Below the pieces are notes generated by a model. It made no database searches. It saw nothing but the letters and a program-made list of their open reading frames with translations, and was not told the origin of the DNA. Both the position numbers and the translations under genes were made by a program. 64,000 nucleotides of DNA from Norana najaformis (lineage: Eukaryota > Annelida > Clitellata > Crassiclitellata > Hormogastridae), in NCBI GenBank assembly GCA_964023275.1, contig OZ029916.1:47309749-47373748 (forward strand), read 5' to 3'. Each line of letters starts with the position of its first letter. Positions within the stretch are counted from its first letter, which is position 1. Below, one piece after another: positions 51,950 to 63,531 of the stretch.

Positions 51950-52735
51950 TGAAATCAAAGGATATCGTACTTCCATCATTCCTCAGTGTCTGTCTCCATT
52001 TATTTTCGTTCGTTAGCTCCAATTATTCTAATTTTTCAACTTTACCATCGCTTCTTTAAACATTTACGCCGACGAGCCTTACGCAATATTAACCTTACTT
52101 GTAAACGCAGATGTATATAGCGCCACTTCATCAAAACCACTATCGAACATATTGTTTTTCAGGAAAAAAGAGATACTCAACAACTGATGAAAAATTTGTG
52201 TAGCGCCAATTAGAGTCAAACTTGCCAACACTGGCTCAAACCCAATATCGCCTTTCGGGAAACGGTTGATAAAAAAGAACGGAGGGAAAAGATCATAAGT
52301 TCATAAAATAGTTGCTAGGCAACCACTCGAGGCTAGTTTCTCGTATCAGCAGCTTTCCTCTTTCATCCTTTCCTCCATCCATCTATCAATCTCTCTTTGA
52401 TTCGTCCGTCCATCCGACCTTCCGTCTTTCACTTCAGACGTCTGTGTTTGCTTGCTTTTATTTTTCGATGTGTGTGGCGTGACAAAGCCGTAATCAGAGT
52501 ATATAATTAGTCAGTGTGTGCATCGTGGGATGATATGCCAAATGTCCATATGCCAAACTGAATGACGTAGTTAAGCGAATTCAGTGGAAATCTGACGTCA
52601 GTGATGAAAAGATCGAAAGAGACGACGCGTTCTTTAGACAAACAACTCGTGTGAAAACAGAGAATTTCTCGTCAGATTTGCACGATGGACGTGTACAAGC
52701 AAACATGACCACATAAGTATGATTTTACGTGTGGA
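51950..52735. other. No gene seen
   Basis: Two short ATATAGCGCC / GTAGCGCCAATTAGAG retroposon-like pieces near 52115 and 52200; otherwise unique. Confidence 0.35.
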
Positions 52736-52747
52736 AAAAATATATAT

Positions 52748-52785
<38 letters not shown>

Positions 52786-52977
52786 ATATTATATAATATG
52801 TATATTTGCACGAATCTCTAGAAGTTGTATAGGGTAGCCCCCGGGACCAGGACACTGGAAATAATTTGAAAAGGGGGCTCAGGCCAGGCAATATTTCACC
52901 CGCCTTAGCTATGTAAACGTTTTCAGCTTCAGAAGCACTGACCAACAGAACGTGGCCTTTGACCTTGGACCTCGCTG

Positions 52978-53092
52978 GGGGCTTCGCCCCAAACCCCCAT
53001 TTTAGGCTTCGCCCCAAACCCCCATTTTAGGCTTCGCCCCAAACCCCCATTTTAGGCTTCGCCCCAAACCCCCATTTTAGGCTTCGCGCTCG
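52978..53092. repeat. 25-bp tandem repeat (GCTTCGCCCC...), 4-5 units
   Basis: GCTTCGCCCCAAACCCCCAT plus TTTAG, nearly identical units, last one broken at GCTTCGCGCTCGCC. Confidence 0.92.
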
Positions 53093-53184
53093 CCACGTAT
53101 CGGGTTCCGGCAATTTTCGCAAAGGTTGATGCCTCATTCGTTAATACAAATATTTACGTTGCTAATTTATTGATAAAGTCTATG

Positions 53185-53585
53185 TCTGCTTCTGTATCGG
53201 TCTGCCTGTCTGTGTGCCTTAGTCTCTGTTTGTCGCAGTTTATGTCTGTGTATCTGTCTCTATGTCTCTCTCTCTCTCTTTCTCTCTCAATCTCACTAAC
53301 ACACGGACACACACTGTATGTTTGTCTATCTTTCTATCTCATTTATTATTTCTCTTTCCTTGTTTCTAGATCTTTGCGTTTGCCAACCTTTGAATGAGTT
53401 GTCTAGTGTCTGTCCGCATGTCTGTCTTTGCTTCTGCCTGTATAGCTGTCTGCGTCTGTCTGTGTGTCCGCCAGTGTTGTCTGTATGTCTGCAGTATGTC
53501 CGTCTGTGTGACTGCCTGTTTGCGTGTCTGCCAGTGTGTCTGTCTGTGTGTCTATCTGTGTTTCTCTCTGTGTGTCTTTTTCTCT
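53185..53585. repeat. Degenerate (CTGT)n tract
   Basis: GTCTGTGTGTCTATCTG motifs; Cys/Leu/Val frames are artefacts. Confidence 0.82.
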
Positions 53586-53735
53586 CTCGAACACTTAATC
53601 GTTTATCTGACGGCGACTCCACATATTGCTGTCTTTTGTCCTTTGCTTGGAGATCATCGACGGAGCACAGTTTCCATCTCATAAAAATCCATCGCCGTAT
53701 CACGTGTCCTCCACTCCACTCCCAAGGTATGCAGC

Positions 53736-54235
53736 CAGGGTTAGGTCAGATGGATAAATTAAAGCTAAGGTTAGATCAAATGGATAAATTAAAGGTAAGG
53801 TTAGGTCAGATGGATAAATTTTAGGTAAAGTTAGGTCAGATGGATAAATTTTAGGTAAGGTTAGGTCAGATGGATAAATTAAAGGTAAGGTTAGGTCAGA
53901 TGGATAAATTTTAGGTAAGGTTAGGTCAGATGGATAAATTAAAGGTAGGGTTAGGTCAGATGGATAAATTAAAGGTAAGGTTAGGTCAGATGGATAAACT
54001 AAAGGTAAGGTTAGGTCAGATGGCTAAAGCAAACGTAAGGTTAGGTCATATGGATAAATAAAAGGTAAGGTTAGGTCAGATTGATAAATTAAAGGTAAGG
54101 TTAGGTCAGATGGATAAGTTAAAGGTAAGGTTAGGTCAAAGGGATAAATTAAATTTAAGGTTAGCTCAGATGTTGTAAGCTATGGTAAGGTTAGTTAAAT
54201 TAAGGTTATTCCAGATGGTGTAAGCCAAGGTGAAG
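53736..54235. repeat. 30-bp minisatellite, ~15 units
   Basis: GGTTAGGTCAGATGGATAAA with TTAAAGGTAA, decaying at the right side. Confidence 0.93.
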
Positions 54236-54409
54236 GTGAAACAGAAATAAAATACCATAATCACGCATGCAGTAGCTCGACTGACATTCATTTGACGAAA
54301 CCCTTCAAAGTAACGTAAGAAGCCAACGTGAGCGCCACTCATGAGTGTTTCGCAAACAACGTTACGGAAAAGCCAAGTTTTCCATGCACACGTATTAATG
54401 CCAATGTCT

Positions 54410-54510
54410 ATATATATATATATACGCAGATATAGACCTTGGAATTAATATCATTAATGTCAACGTCTGTATATATACATATAAATATATGTATATATAG
54501 ACCTTGGCAA

Positions 54511-54554
<44 letters not shown>

Positions 54555-54605
54555 CCCAAGGTTTACCTACATATATAAACGCAACGTGTATATATATATA
54601 AATAC
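54410..54605. repeat. (TA)n-rich segment with CCTTGG repeats
   Basis: ATATATATATAT tracts and the phrase ATATAGACCTTGG at 54430 and 54496. Confidence 0.8.
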
Positions 54606-54639
54606 ACATAAATATAACCATGTCGTTCTACAACGATGT

Positions 54640-54778
54640 TTGCACTGACCTAATTATCCTTTAAATTATTCATCTGACCTAAACTACCTTTGCTTTTTCC
54701 ATCTGACCTAAACTACCTTTGCTTTTTCCATCTGACCTAAACTACCTTTGCTTTATCCATCTTACCTGACATTATAAT
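54640..54778. repeat. 28-bp repeat, inverted relative of the 30-bp minisatellite
   Basis: CCATCTGACCTAAACTACCT with TTGCTTTT, about four units; its complement TTAGGTCAGATGG is the core of the 53.7-kb units. Confidence 0.88.
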
Positions 54779-55094
54779 AATGTTCAAACGTGCATTTATA
54801 TACATACATATCCATATCTATCTATGCATATCTATGTGAACATATATATCCATATATATCTATGTATGCATACATATGCATACATATCCATGTATATGCA
54901 TGTCCATTATGTATGTGGTTATGTATATACGGATGGATGTTCGTGCGTGTATGCCGTGACTAAGGTCAACGCCGAATTGTCTTCAACACAATCGATCACT
55001 CAGACTTTGATCGGTCGTTTTGTCTTGCGATGACGAAGGATCTCAGATCTGTAAAGGCAAATATAGATGGGGAGAGGCAGAGAGATCTTGGAGG

Positions 55095-55640
55095 GAGGGA
55101 GACAGACAGAGCGATCAGACAGACAGACAGGCAGGCAGGCAGGCAGACAGACAGGCAGACAGACAGACAGACAGGCAGACAGACATACAGGCAGGCAGGC
55201 AGACAGACATACAGACAGACAGACAGGCAGACAGACAGGCAGGCAGACATACATACAGAATGACAGGCAGGCAGGCAGACAGACAGGCAGGCAGACATAC
55301 ATACAGAATGACAGGCAGGCAGGCAGACAGACAGACAGGCAGGCAAGCAGACAGACAGGCAGACATACAGACAGACAAACAGACAGACAGGCAGACAAAC
55401 AATCATACGGACAGACACACAAACAGATACAACACACGCATAGACAGGGAGGCATATAGACACATAGGCAGGCAGACAAATTGCACGGAGAAAGGCAAAC
55501 ACTTCATCATACAGAAAGACATAGGGAGAGGTAGAATGCGAGAGATGGGCAAATATGGAGGAATAAAGTGTCAAAGACAAACAGTCAGACAGAGACGACA
55601 AAGACAGACAGACAGACAGACAGACAGACTGACTGACAGA
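55095..55640. repeat. (GACA)n/(GGCA)n array with duplicated blocks
   Basis: CAGACAGACAGGCAGGCAGG; a ~65-bp block with ACATACATACAGAATGACAG occurs twice at 55245 and 55300. Confidence 0.92.
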
Positions 55641-56087
55641 CAGACACCAATCAAGACCAAGAAGAAACAGAGGGAAATTGATTGACCCAGAATGACAGGC
55701 AAATATACGGAAAGCGACAAGGAAAGAGACAAAGAGAGACACACAGACAGCAAACGAGACTGCGAAGGTTTCATAGCAGAGGCGACAATGGTCGGCAGAG
55801 GGGATTAATGAGCCATCAGAATCAGACTCCAAGGAATAAAATGGGGCGACGCATTGGCTCTGTTCTCGTGCTCCAGGAAAGGAAAGGGTGAAATTGATGA
55901 TGGATGATGATAATACTGACACCAATGATGACCAATTTATTCATGTATTATATGTAATTATGTATGTATGCATCAATGTATATATGTATGTATTTATGCA
56001 TTTATCTATGTGTCTCTATGTGTGTATCTGAACATTTTTATATATCTTTTAATTTTATATTTTTATACCTCAAAAGGCGAGTTCATT

Positions 56088-56089
56088 GC

Positions 56090-56133
<44 letters not shown>

Positions 56134-56300
56134 GCGCTGTATAATAATAATAATACCGAGATAAATACCTGTATGCATACATACATACATACATACAAAT
56201 ATACATACATACGTACATACATACATACGTACGTACGTAAATATATACATACATACGTAAGTACGTACATGCGTACGTACATTCATACATATATACATAC
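56088..56300. repeat. (AAT)n then (CATA)n around a short ATAGCGCTG piece
   Basis: AATAATAATAAT, AGCGCTGTATAATAATAATA, then ACATACATACATAC. Confidence 0.9.
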
Positions 56301-56304
56301 ACGA

Positions 56305-56765
56305 AAGTCAATGATTTTGCAAAGACGTGCTGTAATAATTGTTGTTAAACAGTATCATGGAATACACAGCCAACCATATTTTCTCATAAATTAAATTTAT
56401 AAAATAGTCATTGGTAAAGAGATTTCAAAACTACTGAATTTAAGTATCTAATGGGGGTAAAGATTATTACTTCGCGTCGTTGTTGGATATTTCTTAAATT
56501 TATTTCAACATCAAACACATTCTATACCACATCGCAGGACATACAAAATCGCTTTCAATCATTTATATAGAAAGTTAAGCAGTCTGTAAGATATATGCGT
56601 TGACAAACATCGTACATTTTAACAATAAAATAATGTTGATCTATTCATTGCGAATTGCAATGTGTGTGCACATTCCAACTTTAAAAAATTGCATATTTTG
56701 AAGAACCGTTTAACCTTCTAAATTATGAAAAGCGACTGTAATTTTGTCTTAAATTTTAGTTTGTA
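56305..56765. other. AT-rich, no feature seen
   Basis: No frame, repeat or element recognised. Confidence 0.3.
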
Positions 56766-56767
56766 AA

Positions 56768-57190
56768 TTTGATTCGTTGCTAAGTAGGTCATGAATATGA
56801 CATGTTTCTTTTCCTTTGAGTCGTTGCTAAGTAGGTCATAAATATATGTATTCTTCTCGTCTGATTCGTTGCTAAGTAGGTCATAAATATGGCACGTTTT
56901 CTTTTCCTTTGATTCGTTGCTAAATAGGTCATAAATATCACACGTTTTCTTTTACGTTGATTCTTTGCCAAGTAAGTCACAAATGACACGTTTTCTTTTC
57001 CTCTGATTCGTTGCTTAGTAGCTCAAAAATATAACATGTTTTTCCATTTGATTCGTTGCTAAGTAGGTAATGAATATGATATGCTTTCTATTTCTTTGAT
57101 TCGTTGCTAAGTGGGTCATAAATATGACATTTTTCCCTGATTCGTCGCTAAGTAGGACATAAATATGAAATGTTTTCTTTCCTTTTGGGT
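56768..57190. repeat. ~50-bp minisatellite, about eight diverged units
   Basis: GATTCGTTGCTAAGTAGGTC, ATAAATATGACAYG and TTTTCTTTTCCTTT repeat with length variation. The minus frame gives MTYLATNQRKRK repeats without independent support. Confidence 0.88.
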
Positions 57191-57471
57191 AGGACAAACA
57201 TTTACTGATGTTCTTTGTAGCCATCTTTATTGTATAACAGGGGACATTAATCAAGCGGGACTCCTGGCCCCTTTTGAGTCTGCCACTTGTACCCAAATAA
57301 CTGGAAAAAGCTCGTTCACCTAGAACTTGTTTATCAAGAAAAATCTCATTCTCCTACTTATGGGCGCCACACATAAGGGTGAGACGGGGCACTTGCCCAC
57401 TCCTGGAATTCACATATGAACATTTTAGCCCACATCAGACCGTGATTGGGTGTCCGTTGTCATGTTTACCC

Positions 57472-57628
57472 CAGTGGCTGATTTAGCTATAGCCGCAGTA
57501 GGGCCGGTTCCTCCGCGTGTCTCTTAGTTATATGCCGGCGCCCCTCAGCTGGTTAACTGCCAGAATGTGGCGCCCCTCTTGAAATGCCCTTGCACCACCC
57601 CACGCAAGCAGTCCTGAATCCGCCACTG
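57472..57628. mobile_element. hAT-like MITE, third copy
   Basis: CAGTGGCTGATTTAGC ... AATCCGCCACTG, with ATATGCCGGCGCCCCTC and TGAAATGCCCTTGCACC inside, opposite in orientation to the 31.2-kb copy. Flanks TTTACCCC / TTTGCCCC look like an 8-bp duplication with one change. Confidence 0.78.
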
Positions 57629-57949
57629 TTTGCCCCTCTGCACATATTTCTGAGGGAAACCTTGGACCTAACACGTATATTAAACTCCCTTTCAAACGTA
57701 TGTTGAACCGGCGATCATGTTTTGGTCTTCGGCTATCTCGGTTTTGAACCTATGACGCCCCTTTATGGAACTGCTTCGTGAGGTTCTTAAAATGCGCAAT
57801 ATAATTTTTTGATACACACATACATATGAGAATTTTTTGTAACTAGTTAGGAGAAAGTCTGTGAGAACTGCTGCCTTACTTGTAAAGTATCGCATATCCC
57901 ACAAGTGAGATATAGGGAGGGCGCTCATTTCCTTTTCTTAGGCCCTTGA

Positions 57950-58172
57950 ACCGGCAATAGACGAATCCCTAGGTCCTGAACACGGGGCCAGTGCATCGCA
58001 GGACTTGCAATTTACTTCCCAGCTTACGCCGGCACCAAAGTATACTGTTTGGCGACAGAAGCACGGTGTGCGCAAACAACTTGTCCAGGGTCGTTACACG
58101 GAGTCAAACCCGCAACCGCACGATCATTGACCAAACGCGTTACCGATAGACCACAGTTCCGCGCCTCACTTG
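57950..58172 (-). mobile_element. tRNA-derived SINE
   Basis: Reverse complement has GTGGTCTATCGGTAACGCG and GCGGGTTTGACTCCG, then CCTGGACAAGTTGTTTGCGC, GTGCCGGCGTAAGCTGG and GCACTGGCCCCGTG. Confidence 0.62.
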
Positions 58173-59735
58173 TAGCATGGACATATGGCGTGTTAACATA
58201 CATACATGTAAGCTGATATGTTTGTCAATTCTTGAGATCAATTAACTAAAGTGAACGATTGAAAATGAACGGATGAGAATAATTCGAGCGTAAACTGTGA
58301 TTACTTCCGTAATGTCTTGCGAACGACTTACCTGAAGATCAGTCCAACATCACATCGGCTTCGAACAGTTTCAAAGAACCGACCAAGCTAAAGACCCATC
58401 GCTGCTCACGCGACTACATTTTGTCCTCGATTCGAAGCCATCCGTCCGTCCATTGTCCACCCATTCGCTGGCATTAACCATCGCATACCCTGCTCCGAGC
58501 AAGCCATCAAGGTAAGTCAGCTTAATTCCCATTCTGTTGCGTGCCAACCCTGAGAAATCCCGCCATTGAATATCACAAAAGCAGACGACACCATATATAT
58601 ATATATATACATCAGCTGTATAAAATATATATGCAACACTATTTTACGGTTATAAACCCTACATAAATATATACAGCTATTAATATGGTGTAGCCCAATT
58701 AGGCTATGACGCCGAAGTTAACCGCTGTTAAATTAGGTCACCTTGTATGGAGCGCGGATGCGGTATAAATATGCTTGCTTGCTTAGCGATGCGAGCAATA
58801 ATTCCGAAACGCTATGTGCGTTTATTTATGTGTCGCAATTTCGTGTAGTCGCTTCATAATCTGTTAGCAGCGATTCCCATATTATAGAACCGAAAAAAGC
58901 TTTGGGGTCGTTGAGCTCTGCGTTGATGAAGCTTCACACTGTGGGGAGCAGAGTCGGGCTTGGGCTTGCTAAAGGGCGCGGCTGCCCATGGTGGCTAGCG
59001 TTGGGCTTATTCTCGGCGCAGGTGGGCGATGCTACTGCAGTAGGCGCTGTATCGATTTGCAGATTGGTATTCCTAGGGCGCTTTGATATTATCCTTTGCA
59101 TGATTTCAGATCCTCCATTGATATCGCAAATTTCTCTCTCTATCCTAATTTGTTACAAAAAATTCTATTTGCTACATAAATTACTAATTAGTTACTATTT
59201 ATCGTGTTTACTAAACAGCCTCCCTCGAATAATTACTAATTAGTATATTTTACTCTTATTGGTTGCTAATTGTTGCGTTTACTCCTCAATCAAAAATTAT
59301 TAATTATTTACTAATTCATATCCTATCGGAATTTACCTATCGGAATTCGACCCGCCTTTTCCATTGGATTATGATTTTAGATCGTGATTACGACTTGAAG
59401 AGACTAATGACTAATTCCTTGGGCATTATGATAACGACGCCATAAAGTCATTAGATTAGATTAGATATAATTATTTACCAAAATTTTATGTTTACTGTTT
59501 CAAACTTACTAAATTCTATATTTACTATGTGCTTTTACCATTACTGATAATGGGAAAAGTAAGACAGCAGTTTTTTGCAGACTTATTTTTCTCCTAACTA
59601 GTTACTAAATATTTTCCAAGCCCGTTAAACGAGTTTGGAAAGTGATGCATAGTAGAATCATTCTTATCGTATCCTTGCTATTAGAAACACAACATAAGAC
59701 AGAACTCGGCAAATGGACGAGATTTTCAATTCACC
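58173..59735. other. No supported gene
   Basis: One plus-strand frame at 58902-59243 has no domain. 59438-59470 is a retroposon junction (CATAAAGTCATTAGATTAG). Confidence 0.35.
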
Positions 59736-59744
59736 CAACAGTGT

Positions 59745-60560
59745 GATATGATAGTACTTTCCACTGCTTAACGACATCTTACGGCTGCCAGGGCCGTTGA
59801 CTGGATCCAACAGTTTTGACGCCATCTTATCAAATGCCGTCGGCGTCCATAGGTAAAATTTTTTGTAAAGTTCTCACTGTCAGGCATATTATTTCCTGTT
59901 CACATCGACATCATCCTACCTTATAAATACACGTTTTAATCGCTTACGATTACAGGAGCGGATAGAAATAAATTATAGCATGTGTTGAAAGCGTTTTAAA
60001 GGTGTCTATAGAGAACAATGAATTTTCAGTGTCTAACTGTAACGACATCTTGAGGCTGCCAGGGCCGTTGGCGTCGATCTTTCGTTACGTTAACAATTCA
60101 TTCATAGTTTCTGCTTAAAGGCGCAGTATTGTAGCAGGGATGATAACGTCTCCCACCACCCTTATCCTTTATCTAGGCTTTGAACCGGAACCAAACATCT
60201 AAAGACGTAGCCGAGCTTTCTGCGTTTTTAATCGGCAAGCTTTATAAAGACTCTAAGTAAGAAATAAAGGTGTTTAAATGGTAATAGTAGCGTTTCTTAT
60301 GGTTGAAGAATTGTCTTAATAACGGATTGCAGTTTTTTACTGGAACATTTAGTTTTTAGTGTTTAGCGACATCTTACGGCTGCCTAGGCCGTTGACGTCG
60401 GCCTTATCTTAATTTTGTGTGCCCCATCATCCATCCACGACCTTGTGTATGTAGTTCTGTTTAACGAAGCTGTGCCATAACAAAGATAATTATCGCCGAC
60501 CTCCTCCTGTATCCAAGCTTTGGACTGGCACCGCCCGACTCAACTGTCGCTTGCGAGCAG
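59745..60560 (-). mobile_element. Second cluster of the short retroposon family
   Basis: Type C-like: CTGCTTAACGACATCTTACG (59767), TAACGACATCTTGAGGCTGC (60037), TTTAGCGACATCTTACGGCT (60361). Type B-like: AGTTTCTGCTTAAAGGCGC (60107) and TTCTGTTTAACGAAGCTGTG (60455). All lie in the same orientation as the 42.7-46.9 kb copies. Confidence 0.7.
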
Positions 60561-60654
60561 TTGAAGAATATATGCTATGGATTAAAAGCTGTCAAGAGCT
60601 GGCGTACACCGGATGTTGAGTTAAACACGGAAACATTGGTTCTAGCATAAACTA

Positions 60655-60725
60655 ATCTAATGAATTCTATAGCGCGTTTATCATTATAATGCGTAAGATA
60701 CCAACCAATGATACCTTCAAAGGAA
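60655..60725 (-). mobile_element. LINE tail fragment (ATAGCGC...GATACC family)
   Basis: CTATAGCGCGTTTATCATTA, ATGCGTAAGATACCAACCAA and TGATACCTTCAAAGG parallel the tail at 34707-34760. Confidence 0.55.
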
Positions 60726-60784
60726 ATCGTTCTAAAATCATAGTTCGGACAATAAAGCGATTGCGCGGAAGCCCATTATTATAA

Positions 60785-63408
60785 CACTGGCCAACACATA
60801 ATTTGTTGCCTCAAATGTTAGAACTGTTTCTGGGTATATTTGACCTGCTGATTCCAGAAAAGGCACCAGTTTTCTCCCATCAGGTCTAGTTTTCGAGATA
60901 TAGAACATTATGCCATATACCAGTCCTTGCCTCTGCTCGCCCATAAAACATAAGGCTATAGCTATAATTATGTAGTGCTCAATTTATTATGTGATACACT
61001 AATTAAACATAATAATACAAATACTTAAAAAAAAATGGTAGTACCTGAAACTGTACTTATATGATGCCAAACAGAACAAGTTTGTTATAAAAATTTCAAG
61101 TCATTCGACACCGAAGAAGCTCCTTTTGTACGATTTCCCAGTGTGGCATCTGCCGGAACAATCGCGCATAATATTCCAGCAATAGTCTGCCATCATGTGT
61201 GCATCCCATCTTCCTTGATATCGATTTTCCATTGTTTTGATGTCTTGGTGAAATCTTTCACCTTGCTCTTCGCTGAAGTCACCAAGATTCTCTGGAAAGC
61301 GATCTAAGTGACTCTGGAGATAATGGACTTTAATGCTCATGTTGCAGCCAAGCTTGTTGAAATGAAGAAGCATATCCTCTACTAGTTGTGCATAATTGTC
61401 TGCCTTCTTGTTGCCAAGAAAATTTTTAGTTACAAGAACAAAGGAAGACCAGGCACAAGATTCGATTTCATTCATTGATGGTATGAAAAGTGGGTCATTC
61501 ATAAGTTGCCTGATCTGTGGACCATCGAAGATTCCAGCCTTCAATTTTTCCATTGTAATTCCTGGTAACTTGTGTACTATGTATTCAAAGCATGAACCTT
61601 CTTTATTCAAAGCCCTGACAAATTCTTTCATCCGGCCTAGCTTTATATGTAGTGGTGGCAGTATGATCCTATCTCGTGCCACCAAAGATTCCTTGATTAC
61701 ATTTTGAGCTCCAACCACCATGTCTTTCCTCGAAGGCCAATCTTTTCTTGTCCAATGTTCATGCTTGGCTCTACTGTCCCAAAGACACAAAAAGCAGGGA
61801 TACTTTGTGTAGCCACTTTGTTGACCAAGGAGGAAATTTACCATCTTCAAGTCTACACAAATTACCCATTGATGTTCTTTGTATTTTATCTTTTCCAGTA
61901 CTAAAGAGATGGCATTGTACTCTTCTTTCATCCTGGTGGAGTGACCGATTGGAATAGAACCAAATTTGTTGCCGTTATTTAAAAGCACACATTTCAGACT
62001 ACGTTTTGAACTGTCGATAAAAAGACGCCACTCATCTGGGCTGTAATCCGACAGACCAATTTTCTTCAATAAGTTGCTGATGTCATTACAGAATACTAGG
62101 TTGTTGTCTTCGGTAAAGAATGGCAGCAAATCCTTTTCTCTGTTTCCATAAATTGTAATTTTCGTTCCAGGCTGAAGTGCATTCTTTTCCTTTAGTCTGG
62201 ACGCAAGCAATTCAGAGGACTCTTTGGAAAGATTTAAGTCCCTGATCAGATCACTCAACTCTTTTTGGTCAAAACGTTCACTGTGTGAAGTTGATTGGAA
62301 ATCACTGTCACTGCCCCCACTTTCTTCACTTTCGTCATCTTGTCCGATATTGGACATGCAAGTCTCATCGTCTGAGAGCTGAGGTAGTTCGCGAAAAGGT
62401 GGAACTGGTACAATATCCGAATGCGGAACAGGTCTCCTGGCTGAAGGTATATCAGGGTAAGACAACTTGTGACGATTATTTCGATTGATGCCTATGATAT
62501 TAACCATACAAAAGTAACAGTCGTCGAAGTGGTTTATCTGTTCCCTCCAAACCATCGGTACACCAAATTTCAGGCAGCTTCTCTTTCCAATTGTCCAGTG
62601 GCGCAATTGTTCAATACAAGTTTTGCATACTGTATGAGGAGCCCATTGCTTATCTTGATCTCCAAGTTTGACACCAAAATAACCTACATATGCTCTTTTT
62701 ACAAACTCAGAAATCGGTTTCCTGTTTGCTTTTAGTGTGTATTCCCCACAAATGTAGCAGAATATGTCTGGATGGTTAATGCAGCTCCGTCTGGAAGTAG
62801 CCATAACCTTAAGGATGTTCGCATCTGAGGAATTAAATGACTAACCTAAAAAATAGTAAGAACATGTAGTTATTTAATGCTCACATTCACAGATTGTTCT
62901 TGCGACCAACTCTTAATATGCCCTAAGACGACTGCGGCTGCTCTAGCTTTCAGGAGGCGGTTTATATAGGCTATAAATGCTGACTGCAGCATAATCTATT
63001 TACATAGTTCGAAACCATGAAACGCTGTATAAGCACAAATAAATTCTAAATGAGGCCATGAATTTAGTGCTGAGTAAGCTGTAGGCTACGGAATAGTTAT
63101 TTCGTTGAATCAGCAAAATCTCAGCACGCGGCAAGATATGCTGATTTTACATTATAAGGATGTAGGCATTATATGAATCAGCAAGAATTATAATTAGCCA
63201 TAAATAAAGCTTATTATGACATTTTAGTTTTGCCAAAGACATCGTTTAAAGAGTGGACTGGGTTTTCTTTACAAAATCGACGATATCTCAGAAACTAGAC
63301 CTGATGCACTCAATCCAATGACATTTTCTGAATCAGCGCCCAAAATTACCCCAAGAACAGGTCTAAAACCGAAGGCAACAAGAAAAAAAAATTTTCTGTT
63401 GGCCAGTG
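60785..63408 (-). mobile_element. Complete-looking DNA transposon with ~120-bp TIRs
   Basis: The left end (60785-60901) and the inverted right end (63283-63408) both start CACTGGCCAACA and share, in the same order, TTGCCT, CTGTT, GCTGATTC, CATCAGGTCTAGTTT and GAGATAT. The 2,624-bp element holds one intact gene (61101-62804). Each side is flanked by TAA, a possible 3-bp target duplication. CACTG ends and 3-bp duplications recall the CMC/CACTA group, but the encoded protein is not the usual CACTA transposase. Confidence 0.8.
61101..62804 (-). CDS. 567-aa protein of an unnamed multi-copy metazoan family, probable transposase
   Basis: An uninterrupted single-exon frame from ATG (62804-62802, G at -3 and G at +4) to a stop at 61101. 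N-terminal cysteine pairs C16-C19 (FCYICGEY), C60-C63 (VCKTCIEQL) and C96-C99 (DDCYFCMVN) look zinc-binding, a little like ZAD or BED-type fingers. Conserved-looking phrases include YFGVKLGDQDKQWAPHTVC, PSARRPVPHSDI, an acidic stretch near 145-172, KMVNFLLGQQSGYTKYPCF with CLWDSR, and EEQGERFHQDIKTMENRYQG. From memory this sequence type recurs as uncharacterised proteins in many animal genomes, often in many copies. Acidic residues in ICVDLK and in GERFHQD could belong to an RNase H-like catalytic core; that is inference. It is centred between the TIRs, which argues for a transposase. It is not recognisable as a host gene. Confidence 0.7.
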   Translation of the reverse strand: MATSRRSCINHPDIFCYICGEYTLKANRKPISEFVKRAYVGYFGVKLGDQDKQWAPHTVCKTCIEQLRHWTIGKRSCLKFGVPMVWREQINHFDDCYFCMVNIIGINRNNRHKLSYPDIPSARRPVPHSDIVPVPPFRELPQLSDDETCMSNIGQDDESEESGGSDSDFQSTSHSERFDQKELSDLIRDLNLSKESSELLASRLKEKNALQPGTKITIYGNREKDLLPFFTEDNNLVFCNDISNLLKKIGLSDYSPDEWRLFIDSSKRSLKCVLLNNGNKFGSIPIGHSTRMKEEYNAISLVLEKIKYKEHQWVICVDLKMVNFLLGQQSGYTKYPCFLCLWDSRAKHEHWTRKDWPSRKDMVVGAQNVIKESLVARDRIILPPLHIKLGRMKEFVRALNKEGSCFEYIVHKLPGITMEKLKAGIFDGPQIRQLMNDPLFIPSMNEIESCAWSSFVLVTKNFLGNKKADNYAQLVEDMLLHFNKLGCNMSIKVHYLQSHLDRFPENLGDFSEEQGERFHQDIKTMENRYQGRWDAHMMADYCWNIMRDCSGRCHTGKSYKRSFFGVE

Positions 63409-63531
63409 TAATCATTGCTATCAATGTCGTTGTCACTCGCTACAAGTGACGTTGTTTTTGCCTCTTCCTCAGGAAACTACAGCCGCGGAATTGGAGCAAA
63501 GTAGCAAGACGTCCTTATTCCCTTCGATGGA

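Noticed and set aside
54996-55925. 309-codon Cys/Leu/Ser/Val frame
   Set aside because: Antisense reading of a (GACA)/(GGCA) array; typical CLSVCLSV artefact.
62285-62735. Plus-strand frames in the transposon gene
   Set aside because: Shadows of the intact 567-codon minus-strand frame.
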